From Pterois miles (taxonomy: Eukaryota; Chordata; Actinopteri; Perciformes; Scorpaenidae), in contig CAMQGK010000171.1 in assembly GCA_947000775.1 (NCBI GenBank), forward strand, positions 2,741,001 through 2,805,000: a stretch of DNA of 64,000 nucleotides, in the 5' to 3' direction. Shown one piece after another: positions 47,081 through 59,237 of this stretch. Position numbers and translations under genes: made by a program. Numbering within the stretch: position 1 is the stretch's first letter; each line of letters begins with the position of its first letter. Under the pieces are notes generated by a model. The model was not told where the DNA came from, did no database searches, and was given only the letters and a program-made list of their open reading frames with translations.

Positions 47081-48639
47081 TAAATGGATAAAAACAGCGT
47101 CTGTGTTGCTTGTGTTTCAACATGAATTCAGCTACTTTTCAACTCTTTCAGTAAACACTGAGATAAACGTATTCAAAACGTATCTGACGGCACGCTTTGT
47201 CTTTGAAAACATTGTGGAAAATGTCATTTAGGGTGAGCTTCTCTCTGTACTTATTGCTCAAACACTGTGTGACATTTAATAGAAGCCACATAATGAACTA
47301 ACCGTTTGCCAGAGATCTATATGGATCTGTGAGGGAAAATAGTGAACTTTGTGAAGAATTCCATCCAATCCATCTGTCCAAACAAGTTTATTCTAGCATT
47401 TGTCTTCCCAGAGAAACCTCCGGGCCTAGAGCGTGCCTAATGCCATTTGATGAAACAGTAAAGATTCTCCATATCTTTTCCACAGTAAAAGGCTAATTGC
47501 TATGCTGTAGTCAGATTTACGTCCTCCCTGTTCTCCTTTATGCGCCAGGCATCTGTAAGCCTTCACACTGCCAGTCTCCGAAGGGGTGTATGTTATAATC
47601 CCATGTCAGCGAAATCAATCCTTATCAATTTTAAAGTTCAGATTTTTATTTCATGGCTTTCAAGGGAGCGTCTCTCAAGCGCAAATGACTATACCAGCTC
47701 TTTTTTTTTTCCTTCCCCCCACCTCCCTTCCCATCTGCGTCCATATTGATTGTCTGTGTGTGCGGCTCTCCTGCGATTTTTGCCCTGTGGTGGCCCCTGG
47801 ACTGTTGTAAGCAAGTGCCTGAAGACATAGCTGAGTTAAATAATGCTAACTAGAGCCACTGAGCTGTCTCAATGCAGCTTCCCGCCATTAACAAGCTCTG
47901 GTCTTGTCATGTCTCAGTGTCTGAGAAGAGACCAACAAAGGCCATATGAGATACTACAAGCAATCACACTTTGCTTCTTTTTAAATGTATAGTTATCGCA
48001 AAATGAGTTTTCAAACACTTTATTTCCCTTTCTGAAACTGACTAAAAAAAATCTTTGTAGGGCAAGAATGTGTGTCCCAGATTTAAGGATTGTTCTACAA
48101 GGACTGCATGATTAGACATTACCTCTAAACATATGTGCATTCTTGTGTCTTGGTATGCAAACTGTTTATGTGAGACAAAAAAATATTTCAATCAGCCACT
48201 GACAAGTTGGGAAAATCCAACACACACGCAGCTCCATCCTTTACATTGAGTCATCCAGTTAGGAAACCAAACATGCAATGTAGCATGAATCCCAGTTTTT
48301 TGTCTCATTTTCACTGGGACTGAATACCAAATCCTTGAGAGAAAATGTAAAATAATGCTACATTAACTTTGCCCATATTGTCTTGACCTGCTTTCAGTGC
48401 AACAACAGAGAAATACTTCCTGATAGTACCAAGTCTAAGCATTTACTGGCAGCCAACAAAGTTTACCCCCTTGGTTTCTTTGACTCTTTTCCTTTTACAA
48501 CTTGTGTCAGGTAAACATTGAAGTGCTGAAGATTAGGCGGAGGGGCTGTTGTCCACATTGTGTGTGAGTAAGAGTGTGTATGTGTGTGTGTACTATGTAA
48601 GAGATAGCTGTGAGGCCTCCAAACAGTAAACTAATGGTT

Positions 48640-48850
48640 CAGCGCTAAATGCCCACTAAGTGGGTGGGACAAGGATGGCCTGACCCCGCTGGCCTTCCCA
48701 CCAGTCCCCTCTAACAGCTTGGCCTCGGGGTCAGCTCAATTTCCCCACTGCTGAGTGGTCATTACGGAGCACGGCTTTGATAAATGCTCACGGCTGCTGC
48801 TGCTCCTGCCGGCTAGAAGCACTGCACATCTCCCAGGCGCAGAAATCTCT
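48640..48850. promoter_or_regulatory. GC-richer candidate conserved non-coding block
   Basis: Moderately GC-rich sequence with 'ggcctgaccccgctggcc' and 'cggctgctgctgctcctgcc' in AT-rich surroundings, free of repeats. Function is not established. Confidence 0.2.
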
Positions 48851-49466
48851 ACTGTGCAGTCATACAGACAGAAAGGAGGGAGAAGAAATGGGGTAAAAGA
48901 AAGGACAAAGGAGGAGAAACTAAAAGGCAGTGGATCAGGAAGATGAGAGGACCAACAGGAAGGAGATAGGAAGAAACCAAGCTAAAACAGGACCTAAAAC
49001 CCAACCGTTACGTGCCTGCACACGGCCAACGTTGCCTAGCAACCTGATGATCGGAGTCTGCTCACATTTTCACTCAGACAGAAAAGGTACAGAGAAAGAT
49101 AGAAGAGGCAGCGAGGGTAGAGGAGGAAAAACAAATCAGATGAAGATTGTTACAGACCCCAGCGACCGCCCCAATCTCTCTTTCCCTGGCTCTCTCTGTC
49201 TTACTTCCACTGAGACAATGTTGATGAAAACCTCCGAATGCAATCATCTCACATTCTCCAAATACACTGAATGCTCCAAGGTGCTAGTTTGACAGTGCAG
49301 GGCGCTCAGGCAGATTCGCTCTGCTGATCTTTATGGCCTTTGTCCCACATTGTCTGTATGGCTTCATCTTCAAACTTTTGTTGACAACAGCAGTTACTTC
49401 AATATCATATACAGTACAATGCTATAAAGGGTTGTAAATTGTCCCCAAAAAAGTAAGACTATTTGT

Positions 49467-50330
49467 TAGGGATGGGAAAAAAGGATTCACCAATGTATTG
49501 TGATTTTTTTTAATCGATTTTTTAAATGTCACAATCAGTACATTTGCTGAATTTGAGTTTGAGGTAGAAGAAAGTTACTGCTTTTATTGTTGTAGTCTCA
49601 GTAATGTAATTACATCATATCCGTTCCGTATCAACCAAAGCAAAATACAATGAAATGAAAAGGCAGGAAATGGCGGCGGCTCGGCCTGGACACAACCTGC
49701 ACCTTCACATTTTAAATCCAAAGTGGTAAACACTATACATACATTAAAGTATGAAACACTTTGGGTTTCACACATTACCTGGAAAAGCAGAGCTAGATAT
49801 CAGATATCTCTATCGTGGACAGGAAACGTTATCATATTGTGGTGATGTGCCTGGGTCCGTTTTTCAAAATAAGGTGTAGACAAAGAAAAATTGTATATAA
49901 AACTTCATATATGGGAATAAGATTGATTCGATTATGTTCACCAGAAGTGTAAAACAGTACATGCCCCCTATAAATTAAAAAGAAAATACCACAAATTTGT
50001 GAAGGGAATATCTTTATTCTTTGATTTTTGGGTTGCTGGAAAAAAAATTGAATTAAAGATGCCTGATAATGACTGAGGTATTTGACTTCAGGACATCTGT
50101 GACCATCTACATGCTGAAAATAATATATAATATAACATATATATATGTGATTTTTATTTATATTTATTATAGTAATTTAGATATTTTCCAAACTAGAAGT
50201 CCCTAGAAGTTTTTCCCATGGTCTAGTGTTAAAAAAGTTAGCAAAAATTGCAATAAATCGTAAAATCGAATCGTAATACTTGTAGAATCACAATACATCA
50301 AATTGATACCCAAGTATTGTGATAGCCCTA
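49467..50330. mobile_element. hAT-like long MITE, copy B, with probable 8-bp TSD
   Basis: The left end is TAGGGATGGG and the reverse complement of the right end is TAGGGCTATCACAATAC. Near-identical 8-mers CTATTTGT (49459-49466) and CTATTTCT (50331-50338) flank it, consistent with hAT insertion followed by one mutation. It is colinear with copy A (39706-40573) but has about 150 bp at 49546-49700 that A lacks. It includes an AT-rich patch near 50125-50170. No protein frame is present. Confidence 0.72.
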
Positions 50331-52469
50331 CTATTTCTAAAGTCTTCTCAACCATTAGCATTTTTCCGTAGCAGCATATGAAACCAAAATGCTTATCAAA
50401 ACACAGCAGTTTCATAGAAACCTAAGGCAACGTTATATCAAAGCTGATGTGGTCCAGTGTTTGCCACCAAATTGTAAGCAAAAAAGTAAATAATTCTGTT
50501 TTAAAGGGAAGTTGAGAGGCAGAGGAAACCACTGTGGCCATGTGTGTTGTAAGTAGAAGGGGCCTTGCTCATCACCCAACCTTAACTTAACAGTACTGAC
50601 TGCAGTGTAAGCAGATTACTACGACTCTTATTCCTGCATCATCAATATTCTAATAATATTAACAGAAATTTGCTACTTTGCTTATAGAAAAAAACTAGCA
50701 GAAAATATTAAGGGTAAAGCCAGATATTTGACAATACATTGTATATTAATTAAACAGATTATTTTGAAAAGCGCTTTTCTTTCTCTTTTCATCCTTCTTC
50801 GGGAATCTTGCCATTGGGGACCCAAACTCCACAAGGTTAATTTGTGCCACCCTCATGAAAGACAGTGCCATGCCCACTGGAGACATAAACCATGGCGATG
50901 AAAGGGAGGGTGGGTGTTTATGGTATTCTCTCTGTTTGTGTTCGCTAACCACACAATAAGGTAGAGTTGATTAACACACCAACACAATCAAGAGGTTCCC
51001 TTGAAGGCCCCGTACTGTACCACGATGAAAGTGAAGCGACCTAAGAGACAGACTGAAGATTGCACATAAACAAATGATGGGAGGCAGAACAGGGGGGAAA
51101 AAACAAGGGTCAATCCAAATGTCTCCAACAAGTACCTTCTTGCCTCTGTCTTTTTGTCTTCTGTAGTCAGTCCCATGACATTCTTCAGTGTCTCATTTCC
51201 AACTCATTGATTTCATTGACTTTTTTGTCTCGCCAATAATGTTGCTGATTGGACTGTTCTTACCAAAAAAGCTCGTATAGTTTTATACTTTATGGACATT
51301 TATTGTCTGTATCTTTACAGGACATCCTTAAAAGTGTTTGTGCAGTCCACTGTGTTATTGTACCTTCATCCAGTATCTTCTTATTGAAAGCAATGCAGGT
51401 GGCGGTCTTGTTACTTCTTTTCCCCTCTGGACACTTGTTGCAGTACTGCATTTCTAGAAGTAAATGTGTAGTTGGGTAGTTACATTGTTGGGCTTTGGTT
51501 TAGAGTATGTGCACTAATCAAATCAGTTTCAATCAATGTATTTTGTTGTACACTCTTTTAATAGCTTTGCAGATATAATAATGGTATAAGAGGGTCCAAA
51601 TCCAGTTGACCAGAGAGCAACATTCAATTAGACATGCTTTACCCATGTAGTACTATCATGTACTATTAATACAAATATCTGTGGACACATAACCACTCTT
51701 ACATTAGTGTTCCATGGTGTGCCATTATCAGTACCATAGTACAGTGTGTACCATGGTACTAAAGTATTTATATCACGGTCATTGTTGTGGTAAAAGTTAA
51801 ACCGTTATCCATTACATTGTAATAACATAGCAACATTTATAGAACATGGCTGGCGTACGTGTGCATGCTGTATGATACATGTGTATGAATGTGTGAATGT
51901 CTTAGAGCCTCTTAGAGATTGATGTTGTGCAGCGAGCTAAAGTAGTCTCACACCTCCCCAGCTGCTCCGTCTGAGACGGAGGCCTGCTGGTTCACTTACT
52001 GTCTGAAACTGAGCACAGATAGGTGCTGGGCTATTACAAAATATTAAAGCTATAAGCCTTCCTCATGACTGTTAGTATATGAAACTATTGGTTCCATAAT
52101 CGATTTTCAATCAATTGTTCAACATAAAGGTAATGTGGTGCCATTCTTCAACATGCTGGACATAATGCAACTATCAGCGTGATGAGTCTGGAACCATGCC
52201 ACTGCTGTACCGTACCCTCCTGGGGCATTTACACATCTTATTTAGCAGCAGATTTACAGTAGATAGAAAGAGTTTTTTTACTCACATACTTCCTTACATA
52301 CATACTTCCAAGATCATTACATTTCACAATTGTAAACCATAAATGCTACCGTTTTTAACATGTTAGCATTGAAAAACAGCATAAAATGAATCTCCTTCGT
52401 CTAGAGAATTCATCAGAAATGCGCTTGAACTGATATGTATATAAACTGTTTCTACATCCCTAGCGCCGT
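50331..52469. other. Unassigned DNA, no gene seen
   Basis: A TAC/GTA-rich stretch at 51645-51770 has repeated 'accatggtact' and 'accatagtac' words that could be old foldback material. No exon or RNA. Confidence 0.35.
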
Positions 52470-52513
52470 TTCCAACATCTGAGGCATATACAAATACAAC
52501 CCAGATGTTGGAA
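52470..52513. other. 12-bp perfect inverted repeat
   Basis: TTCCAACATCTG (52470-52481) pairs exactly with 52502-52513, loop of 20. Too short to assign. Confidence 0.8.
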
Positions 52514-53109
52514 GTTGTTAACACACTTTTTTTTTTTGTACAGTGTTTGCAATTGTGTGTAAATTTACAGACTCACTCAAACGCAAATTAACAACTGCAC
52601 AGATGCTGAAAACAAACACTCTCAGACATGGAAACTAAACCTAAAGTGCCTAAGCACTAGATCATCATCTTTGAACCCAGAGAGTTAAAAGACTTTGTGG
52701 TGGAGGAGTGGTATGTTTAGTACACATGTGACATCTGTTTGTTTTGTCAGAAATGACTTGGAGCAAGCAGCCGTTATTTTGACACCTTTTCTGAGCTCAC
52801 CAAACCCTCAAATGTGGGTTTACTCTCCCGTCTTTCCTTCCCCATCACATTCTCAGTGTACTCTCCAAACCGTTGGAGAGAGCTAATATGGCTAACTTAG
52901 CTACAGAGGTGTTTAAATAGCTAGCTAGGAGCCATATAGTGTCTTAGACGCTAGTATCTTAGACTACACTGTCTATAGTCTCATTTTTATGGAATATAGG
53001 CTTCCAGACTGTCTTTGAATGTTGTGTCAATAATGCAAAACATCAAATTATCAGGTAGCATGCGTCCCATTGTTCTTTTTGAGACACCTCATGTGGAGTC
53101 ACCAAAGTC
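52514..53109. other. Unassigned DNA
   Basis: There is a T run at 52529-52538. Nothing else is recognised. Confidence 0.4.
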
Positions 53110-53390
53110 AGCTGGTGTTTAAATTCTGCAGAGGTGCATGTCATTTGTACACTGCTGTTTAATTTGATCGCCATGCGACAAAACTATGGTAACGTTCGCA
53201 GTTAGGCAACAAAACCACTTTGTTAGGTTTAGGAAAAACCTAACAAAATATGTACAGAAACAACACAATATAAGTAAAATAAGTAAGTAAAATAAGTAAA
53301 ACATGTCACTAACGCTGGTCTCATTGAAATTCCTGATCTTGCACTTTATCGTATGATTCATATGCCGTTTCGTGCGACTGGGCTATTATG
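53110..53390 (-). repeat. 'AGGCAACAAAACCA' interspersed repeat
   Basis: It contains AGGCAACAAAACCA (53204-53217) followed by 'gttaggtttaggaaaaac'. This is the inverted version of the words at 2822-2835 and 23872-23885. Confidence 0.55.
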
Positions 53391-53750
53391 ATCGCATAAT
53401 AGCATAATATTGCATTTATATCCTTTCAAAGATCAATCAACTTTTAATTCCTAAGAATGTTCACACATTTGAATTGAAATGTGGAAAATAAATATAAATG
53501 AAATAAAGCCACACAAACAAAACAATAAATAAAATGGTCTCTCTGGCTCTGTTAACTAAAATATCAACACAGCACCCGAAGTTATATAATGGGAAGGATA
53601 TCCTTGCTGTTTGTTCTGGCATCATGTCAACTATAATGACATTCTTATGTTAACAAACGGATGTAAACACAATGGTCATCAAAAATGATTGAGGTCATGT
53701 CCCTTTATCGTATGGTTCAATAAGCTGATACAGTCATTATTGTGACAGGC
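53391..53750. repeat. Probable hAT-like remnant
   Basis: It closes with 'ttatcgtatggttcaataag' and 'cattattgtgacaggccta', resembling the right end of a common fish hAT-derived repeat. It abuts the Tc1 end at 53751. Confidence 0.4.
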
Positions 53751-54085
53751 CTACGCTATATGGCCAAAGTATATAGACACCTGAAAATTTCTGCAATATG
53801 TGATTGCTGAACTTTCATTCCAAAACCATGGACATTAATAACACCCGGCTCCAGTCTTCTGCGAAGGCTTTCCACAAGATTTAGGAACCTGGCTGCAGGG
53901 ATTCGCTCCTATTCAGCCACAGGAGCGTAAGTGAGATCGGGCACTGATGTTGTGTGATAAGACCCGGCTTCCAGTCGGCATTGTCATTCATCCCAAATGT
54001 GCTGGATGGGGCTGAGAACCTGGTTCTGTGCAGTTCAGTCAACTTATTCCACATCAAACAGCCCCAGACCAAAAATACCACATGT
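53751..54085 (-). mobile_element. Tc1-type transposon relic, internally deleted
   Basis: It opens with the terminal sequence 'cgctatatggccaaagta' (53753-53770), then matches 16545-16720 closely ('ggaacctggctgcaggga', 'attcagccacag'). Near 54050 it jumps to a block ('cagccccagaccaaaaatac') that lies further inside the intact family, so an internal deletion has occurred. No right terminus is seen. Confidence 0.7.
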
Positions 54086-54090
54086 GGACG
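53881..54090 (-). pseudogene. Tc1 transposase fragment, deleted
   Basis: The minus frame ends 'SLTLLWLNRSESLQPGS', like the remnant at 16526-16789. The conserved PDLNP region is destroyed. Upstream codons in the same open frame (to 54186) come from adjacent non-transposase sequence. Confidence 0.6.
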
Positions 54091-54144
54091 TGGGTGTTTA
54101 TGGTGTATATGCATAATGGAGAGAGGCTTCATTGATGGCACGAG

Positions 54145-54259
54145 GTGTAATGTTAAAAAAAGTTCACAAAAATCACAATAAATCATAATATTGATCGCAA
54201 TACTTCAAAATTGCAATACATATCGAATCGAATCAGGAGATAGGAGAGTCCCAGCCCTA
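54145..54259. mobile_element. hAT-like long MITE, right-end fragment (copy C)
   Basis: The sequence 'aatcacaataaatcataa' to 'gagtcccagccctag' matches the right ends of copies A and B ('caataaatcgtaa', 'acaatacat.aaat', 'agcccta'). Confidence 0.6.
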
Positions 54260-55418
54260 GTCTTCACCTTTTGCCTACTTATGTGTGTCTATTTATTTCA
54301 TTTTCATAACAAATTGTGTCACATTTGATATGTTTCAACACTTTGGTTGTAATCAGAGAAAATAAATATTGTTGTTTTGGTAAGGTAAGCTTTAACAGTG
54401 TAGGATTAGGCTGTCTTCACATTGCCTGGAAAGTAAACTGTGACAGCTGAGCACTAAAGCCATTTTTCTGTTATTACACTGCGTGTACACATTAGGCTGA
54501 CAGAGAATGTCAGTCTATTTGTCAGTGTGTCCGTTTGTCAGCAGGGGAAAGTGTGTTTGCATGTGTAGGCCCAGTTACTGTGTCTGATACGAGGGAAACG
54601 GAGAGCTGGAGGGAGGGGGGGGGGGGGGGAGCGGCAAAGGTAACAGATTGGCTGTGAAATATTGTGGAGTCTGCCAGTTGCACCATGATGTATTGGGAAT
54701 CACTCGCTCGCTAATTACCTTAAATTAACAGTAGAGTTGGGTGTGACAGTTCACGTAACTGTTTTTTCTGCTGCTACAGATGAATGGGCTGGGGGAGTTG
54801 ATGCCAGGATGCTGTTGACAATCGAATTCTCCTTCAAACTCCCTCCAATCAATTTCTCTCTCTTTCTACATATGAGCAGGGAAGAGACGGGCCAGTGAGC
54901 ATGTGACGAGGTTCAGAGATTTCTGTGTCACTGATTCAGCTTTGAAATGAGTAGTTTGATGATATCTTTGTTTATAAATTACCATCGTCATGCTTTCATA
55001 GCGGGTGAATAGAACATGGTTCTATAATCGGGTGTGATCCACCATCCAATAACATTTTGGCAGCACAAATAGACTCCTACGTGCTCTTTCATGAATGCAC
55101 TGTACATTTATGTTGCCGTGTATGAGAGTGAGCCAGAAGCCAGCATACATGTTCGCAAACACACACATAACACACAGAGTAGATTATCTCCAGCCCCCAC
55201 CTAAAGAGAGCTCAGGGAGGATTTGTGGGTCTGTGGAAAGGACCAAGAAAAATGTTTTCTGATAAATTATTCACAATCCCACAATCCCTTTTGGGCAGAG
55301 TGTTGCATCGCACTGCGTGACGCATTACACCTTCACCGTCTCTGTCTCTCTCTCCCTCCCTCTGTCTCGCCCTCCTCTTTCCTTTCCTCCATCACTCACT
55401 CACTCTCTCAATGTGCCC

Positions 55419-55422
<4 letters not shown>
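54260..55422. other. Unassigned DNA with a 15-G run, no gene seen
   Basis: It includes G15 at 54615-54629 and CT-rich sequence from 55330. No exon or RNA. Confidence 0.4.
54615..54629. repeat. Poly-G run (15 bp)
   Basis: It follows GAGGGA and could form a G-quadruplex with neighbouring G runs. It is prone to sequencing error. Confidence 0.85.

Positions 55423-55458
<36 letters not shown>
55423..55458. repeat. (TC)18 microsatellite
   Basis: Perfect tract at the end of a longer pyrimidine-rich stretch (55330-55470). Confidence 0.95.
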
Positions 55459-55462
<4 letters not shown>

Positions 55463-55475
55463 TCTTTTTTTGTAT

Positions 55476-55575
55476 TCTGCGGCGCCGGGCCTCACGCCCC
55501 CAGAGAAGGGCCCAGTTCTCGGGCAAGCTGTCGCTGATAATGGTGGCAATTAATAACATGTCATAATCCTGCAGA
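55476..55575. promoter_or_regulatory. Short complex-sequence island between two microsatellites
   Basis: A GC-rich start 'ggcgccgggcctcacgcccc' is followed by 'gataatggtggcaattaata'. Unlike its neighbours it is neither simple repeat nor known mobile element, which is compatible with a short constrained element. Confidence 0.25.
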
Positions 55576-55583
55576 GAGAGAAA

Positions 55584-55584
<1 letters not shown>

Positions 55585-55639
<55 letters not shown>
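55585..55639. repeat. (TG)27 microsatellite
   Basis: Perfect tract of about 55 bp. Confidence 0.97.
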
Positions 55640-55640
<1 letters not shown>

Positions 55641-55954
55641 GTGTTTGTGAGAAGCCAACACCATGGACTAGCAGCGTGTGTTTCAGAGTGAACTTAGAAG
55701 AAGTAGATATACGTTTTTGTATGTAAGCATATATGGTACATTATGTACCGAGATGTGCTGTGTGTGTATTTATGTGTGTTTATATTTATGGTGCAGTTAA
55801 GCCACATGAATGTGTATGTGTGCTGTGTGTATGGATCTGTGTTGTGTGACACAGTGAGAGAGGAAAAGAGAGAGGTGGGTTTAGCAGCTGCAGGTCTTTA
55901 GTACATCTAATGCTTCGTGGACACAGGTGTTGTACACATCTGAGGTCACAGCTT

Positions 55955-55958
<4 letters not shown>

Positions 55959-55990
<32 letters not shown>
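55959..55990. repeat. (AC)16 microsatellite
   Basis: Perfect tract. Confidence 0.95.
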
Positions 55991-55993
<3 letters not shown>

Positions 55994-57220
55994 TGCAGAG
56001 CTTCAGAGTGTCGGTCCACTGCCAAGCCACAGGCCAAGTCACACTATACTGGTACATAGCTGAACACAGAGATAGACTGAACAGAAGGAGCTCTTCTTTC
56101 TTTAACTTGCCAGTCTCCTCTGGGAATTTACCAATTATGCATCACATAAAACCAGCTTTGTGAACATCATAGGAAGAGTTATTTGATGTGTCCTCAATGC
56201 CAGAACCTAAAAACATGAAAATATCAAAGCAAAGCATGCATCCCATAATAACAGGCAATGCTTGTTGAGTCACATTCACTGTAGAAGCCGGTATTTTTTT
56301 GTTAAAATGCTTTAATAGCTAAGGCTCTACAGCCTATTTGTCACTCAAGTATATTGGTTTTTATAAAGTCACATACACATATTACAGGGTACAGTAAAAG
56401 TTTTATCACTGCTTTAAAAAACGGAAATTTGTTGTCCAAATGTGAGCAGCGCCGGCAGTGCAAATGCCAAATTACAACCCCCTTATGACAAGTTTAGAAA
56501 AAGAAAGAATGCTTACTTTAACATCACAAATATACCAGAAAAAGCAGCAGTACAACACTGAGCGTTCCCTCTCTATGTGTTATTGTTCTATGTATGTGCA
56601 GCCATCAGGTCCTTTTCTCCAGGTGCACAGGAGTGTATAGACACTGCATGCCTGTTGTGCCTCCCCTCGCCTCAGTGTAAACTGCAGCAGACAGGTGTGA
56701 CTCTGAATACCTTTCTTTAGGCCATACTCACTCAATTATACAGATAGACACTTCTGTAGTCCTATACTTCTAAAATATACAGTATAAACACCTATAGATA
56801 TAATATTGTATGCATAACCACTGACACAAATGCCATACAGGTCGTACCTTCACTTCACAGCCACCATTTTACTCATATAGCAGAAATATACAAACAGCTT
56901 TGGCTTTGAGCCTTTGTTAACGAGGTGCGTTTGCAGTCCAGGCATGTCTGTGTTCTCTGGTGTTGTAGTGTGATAAAACAACAGGTCTGAGGGAGGACAA
57001 ACTGAGTGGTGTGGCAGGATCAGAGAGCAGGGTGTAACATTCCTTTCTCAGCCTCCACTTGTCTGTCTTACAACAGCTCAGCTCGCACAGATACATTTAT
57101 TAATTATACCCAGGATTGTTCAGACATTTTGGTGAACTGCCACAAAATTAGTGTCGTGTCTTGAGATGAACTGTTTTGCAGCTTTTTTTTTTTTTTGTTG
57201 AGATTAAATTGAATACTGGC
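55991..57220. other. Unassigned DNA, no gene seen
   Basis: A T run lies at 57183-57196. No exon or RNA supported. Confidence 0.4.
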
Positions 57221-57225
57221 TCAAA

Positions 57226-57340
57226 GTGGTGGGAAAAAAACAATTTCATCTATGCATCACGATTTGTTTTTTATGATTGTGAAATTTATTTTTTTAATGC
57301 GGGGGTAGAAGGAAGTTACCACTGGCTCAACAGTTAATTG
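57226..57340. mobile_element. hAT-like long MITE, left-end fragment (copy D)
   Basis: 'gtgggaaaaaaacaatttc' and 'atgcatcacgatttg' resemble the left ends of copies A and B, then 'gggtagaaggaagttac' matches the copy-B-specific internal block. Confidence 0.55.
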
Positions 57341-57472
57341 AAAGACGAGCTTTGTACTATCATGCTCATTTCTTAGTCTAACATTTGACAATTTAATGAT
57401 TTCCTGCAGCCTCCAGAGAAGACACAGACGTAAATGTGTAATGTGTGCAGAGCGAACGAACATCATCACATC

Positions 57473-57785
57473 ACAACATTAATCTGTTGATTATTTTCTC
57501 AATTGATCAATTAGTTATTTGGTCTATAAAATGTCAGAAAATGGTGAAAAATGTTGGTCAGTGTTATCAAAAGCCCAAGATGATGTAATCAAATGTCTTG
57601 ATATTCAGTTTACTGTCATAGAGGAGTAAAGTTACCAGAAAATATTCACATTTAAGAAGTTGGAATCAGAGAATTTAGACTTTTATTTCTTAAAAAAATA
57701 CTCAAACCGATACTCCCTTATCAAAATACTTGGGTATTAACTTATTATTTGTCAACTAATTGATGTGTACTGATATAAATATTGA
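57473..57785 (+). repeat. Interspersed repeat, plus-orientation copy
   Basis: Partner of 41946-42225 in reverse. It ends with 'tcaaaatacttgggtattaa' and 'gtcaactaattgatg', the remains of the 'cgattatcaaaatagttgcc' type terminus. Confidence 0.65.
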
Positions 57786-58369
57786 TAGTACTTGAGATTT
57801 CAATTATTTATCATGACAGAAATCACTTTTTTACCTATGTGTAGTTACACACAAGCATCTACATAATATAGATAAACAATTATTTGCATTTTATTTTGAA
57901 GGAAACAAATTGCTATTCCTATTGTACTTTTCTGCATGTTTTGATTGTTCGTCAGTATCTGTTTATGGCAAAGTATGGCGTGGTTTAATTGTTTTTCAAC
58001 TGTAAGCACTTGGTCAGGGTTAAAGAAAGATCAAGGTCATGTAACTAAATGTTTAATGTTGGGGAAAGGTTGTAGTGACAGTTAACACATTTATGTGTGT
58101 TCCTCTTAAAGTCGGTTTTAGATATTCTGTAGAAAGCCTTTACCTTTTCAGTCTTCAGCCCTCTTCCATCTTGTCTACTCTGTCTCAGCCCCTCTTACCT
58201 GTCTGTGAGGTGAGGCCGATGCTTACAGAAGGAACTCCCCTCCTCTTAGTCTGAATGAAGTCCAGCCCCTTCATTCTGTTGCAGCGCTGAAGTGTTGATT
58301 TAGTTACCTACTCATACTGCTACTGCAAAGCTTCCTGTTAGCCCTGGCTGCCCCTGCCCTAAACAGGCA
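57786..58369. other. Unassigned DNA
   Basis: Nothing recognised. Confidence 0.4.
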
Positions 58370-58600
58370 AAGTTTACAAACCTCTGGCAATTTGTACACT
58401 CCTGTTAGTGGCCATGGGAGGTGCATTAGTAACTGTCAATGCGCCCTGCCCGACGCACTGCTCTCATTTGACCCAATTCATTCCAGTGGGTGTGTCCCAG
58501 TGGCAGTGATATATACCCCCTGTGATTTTACTGATGTATAATCACTCAGCGCTCTCACAACCCACAGTTATCTTTACCTCAATAGGCTGAGGAAACAATG
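58370..58600. promoter_or_regulatory. Candidate conserved non-coding block
   Basis: Repeat-free, balanced-composition sequence with TGTCAATGCGCCC (58435-58447), 'tgatttactgatgtataatc'-like AT words and CACTCAGCGC (58544-58553). A weak call. Confidence 0.2.
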
Positions 58601-59173
58601 AGAGCGCCATACATAAGCTTTCCAAGAGGTTGGGGCAAGAGGGGGGTTGTTGGGGTGTGTGGGCGTGTACGGTAGGGGATACTGTACTGTGGATAGGAAC
58701 AACTTGGGCGCCTGTTCTTATAGCGGTCTGGTTGGTTGAGATGAAACATGATGGAGCTTCCTTTGACTGCTGGGATATCAGCCACCCAGTGGCTATTCTT
58801 GCTGACGATGATCCAACTGTTGATGACTATGAAGTCTGATTTTTATATCTCGCCAGATTTGAGGTGTGACAGCTAGATCTCAACAGGTTTAAATGATATC
58901 AGTACAACAGGGTTATCATCACCGTGCCCCTCAGAGGAGAAGAGACAAAAATCCTTTCAGTCAGACAGTACAGAGGTGTTTCTTACAATGTCTGTAGTCT
59001 TAATGAGCATCAAAATATTGTAACACATCCCATAGTTCTCTTGTGGGGTTCTTGTCATTCACCCTAAATGTGCTGAAAGACTGTGCATCATCATTTACAC
59101 TTGCTGCAATATCACTGTTTCAAGTTAAAAATAAGAAAAGTAGAAGGCCTCAGCACAAACACATGCTTAATCT

Positions 59174-59182
<9 letters not shown>
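58601..59182. other. Unassigned DNA
   Basis: Overlapping frames on both strands at 58579-58839 have no recognised domain. Confidence 0.4.

Positions 59183-59234
<52 letters not shown>
59183..59234. repeat. (AT)26 microsatellite
   Basis: Perfect AT tract; the poly-Ile/Tyr frame across it is an artefact. Confidence 0.96.

Positions 59235-59237
<3 letters not shown>

Larger units (their letters stand above)
46001..49466. other. Largely repeat-free DNA, no gene seen
   Basis: No microsatellite longer than about 20 bp, no recognised mobile element and no convincing exon. The 120-codon frame at 48930-49292 is Lys/Arg/Glu-rich because of purine-rich DNA and has no domain. It includes the candidate regulatory stretches listed separately. 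Confidence 0.45.
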
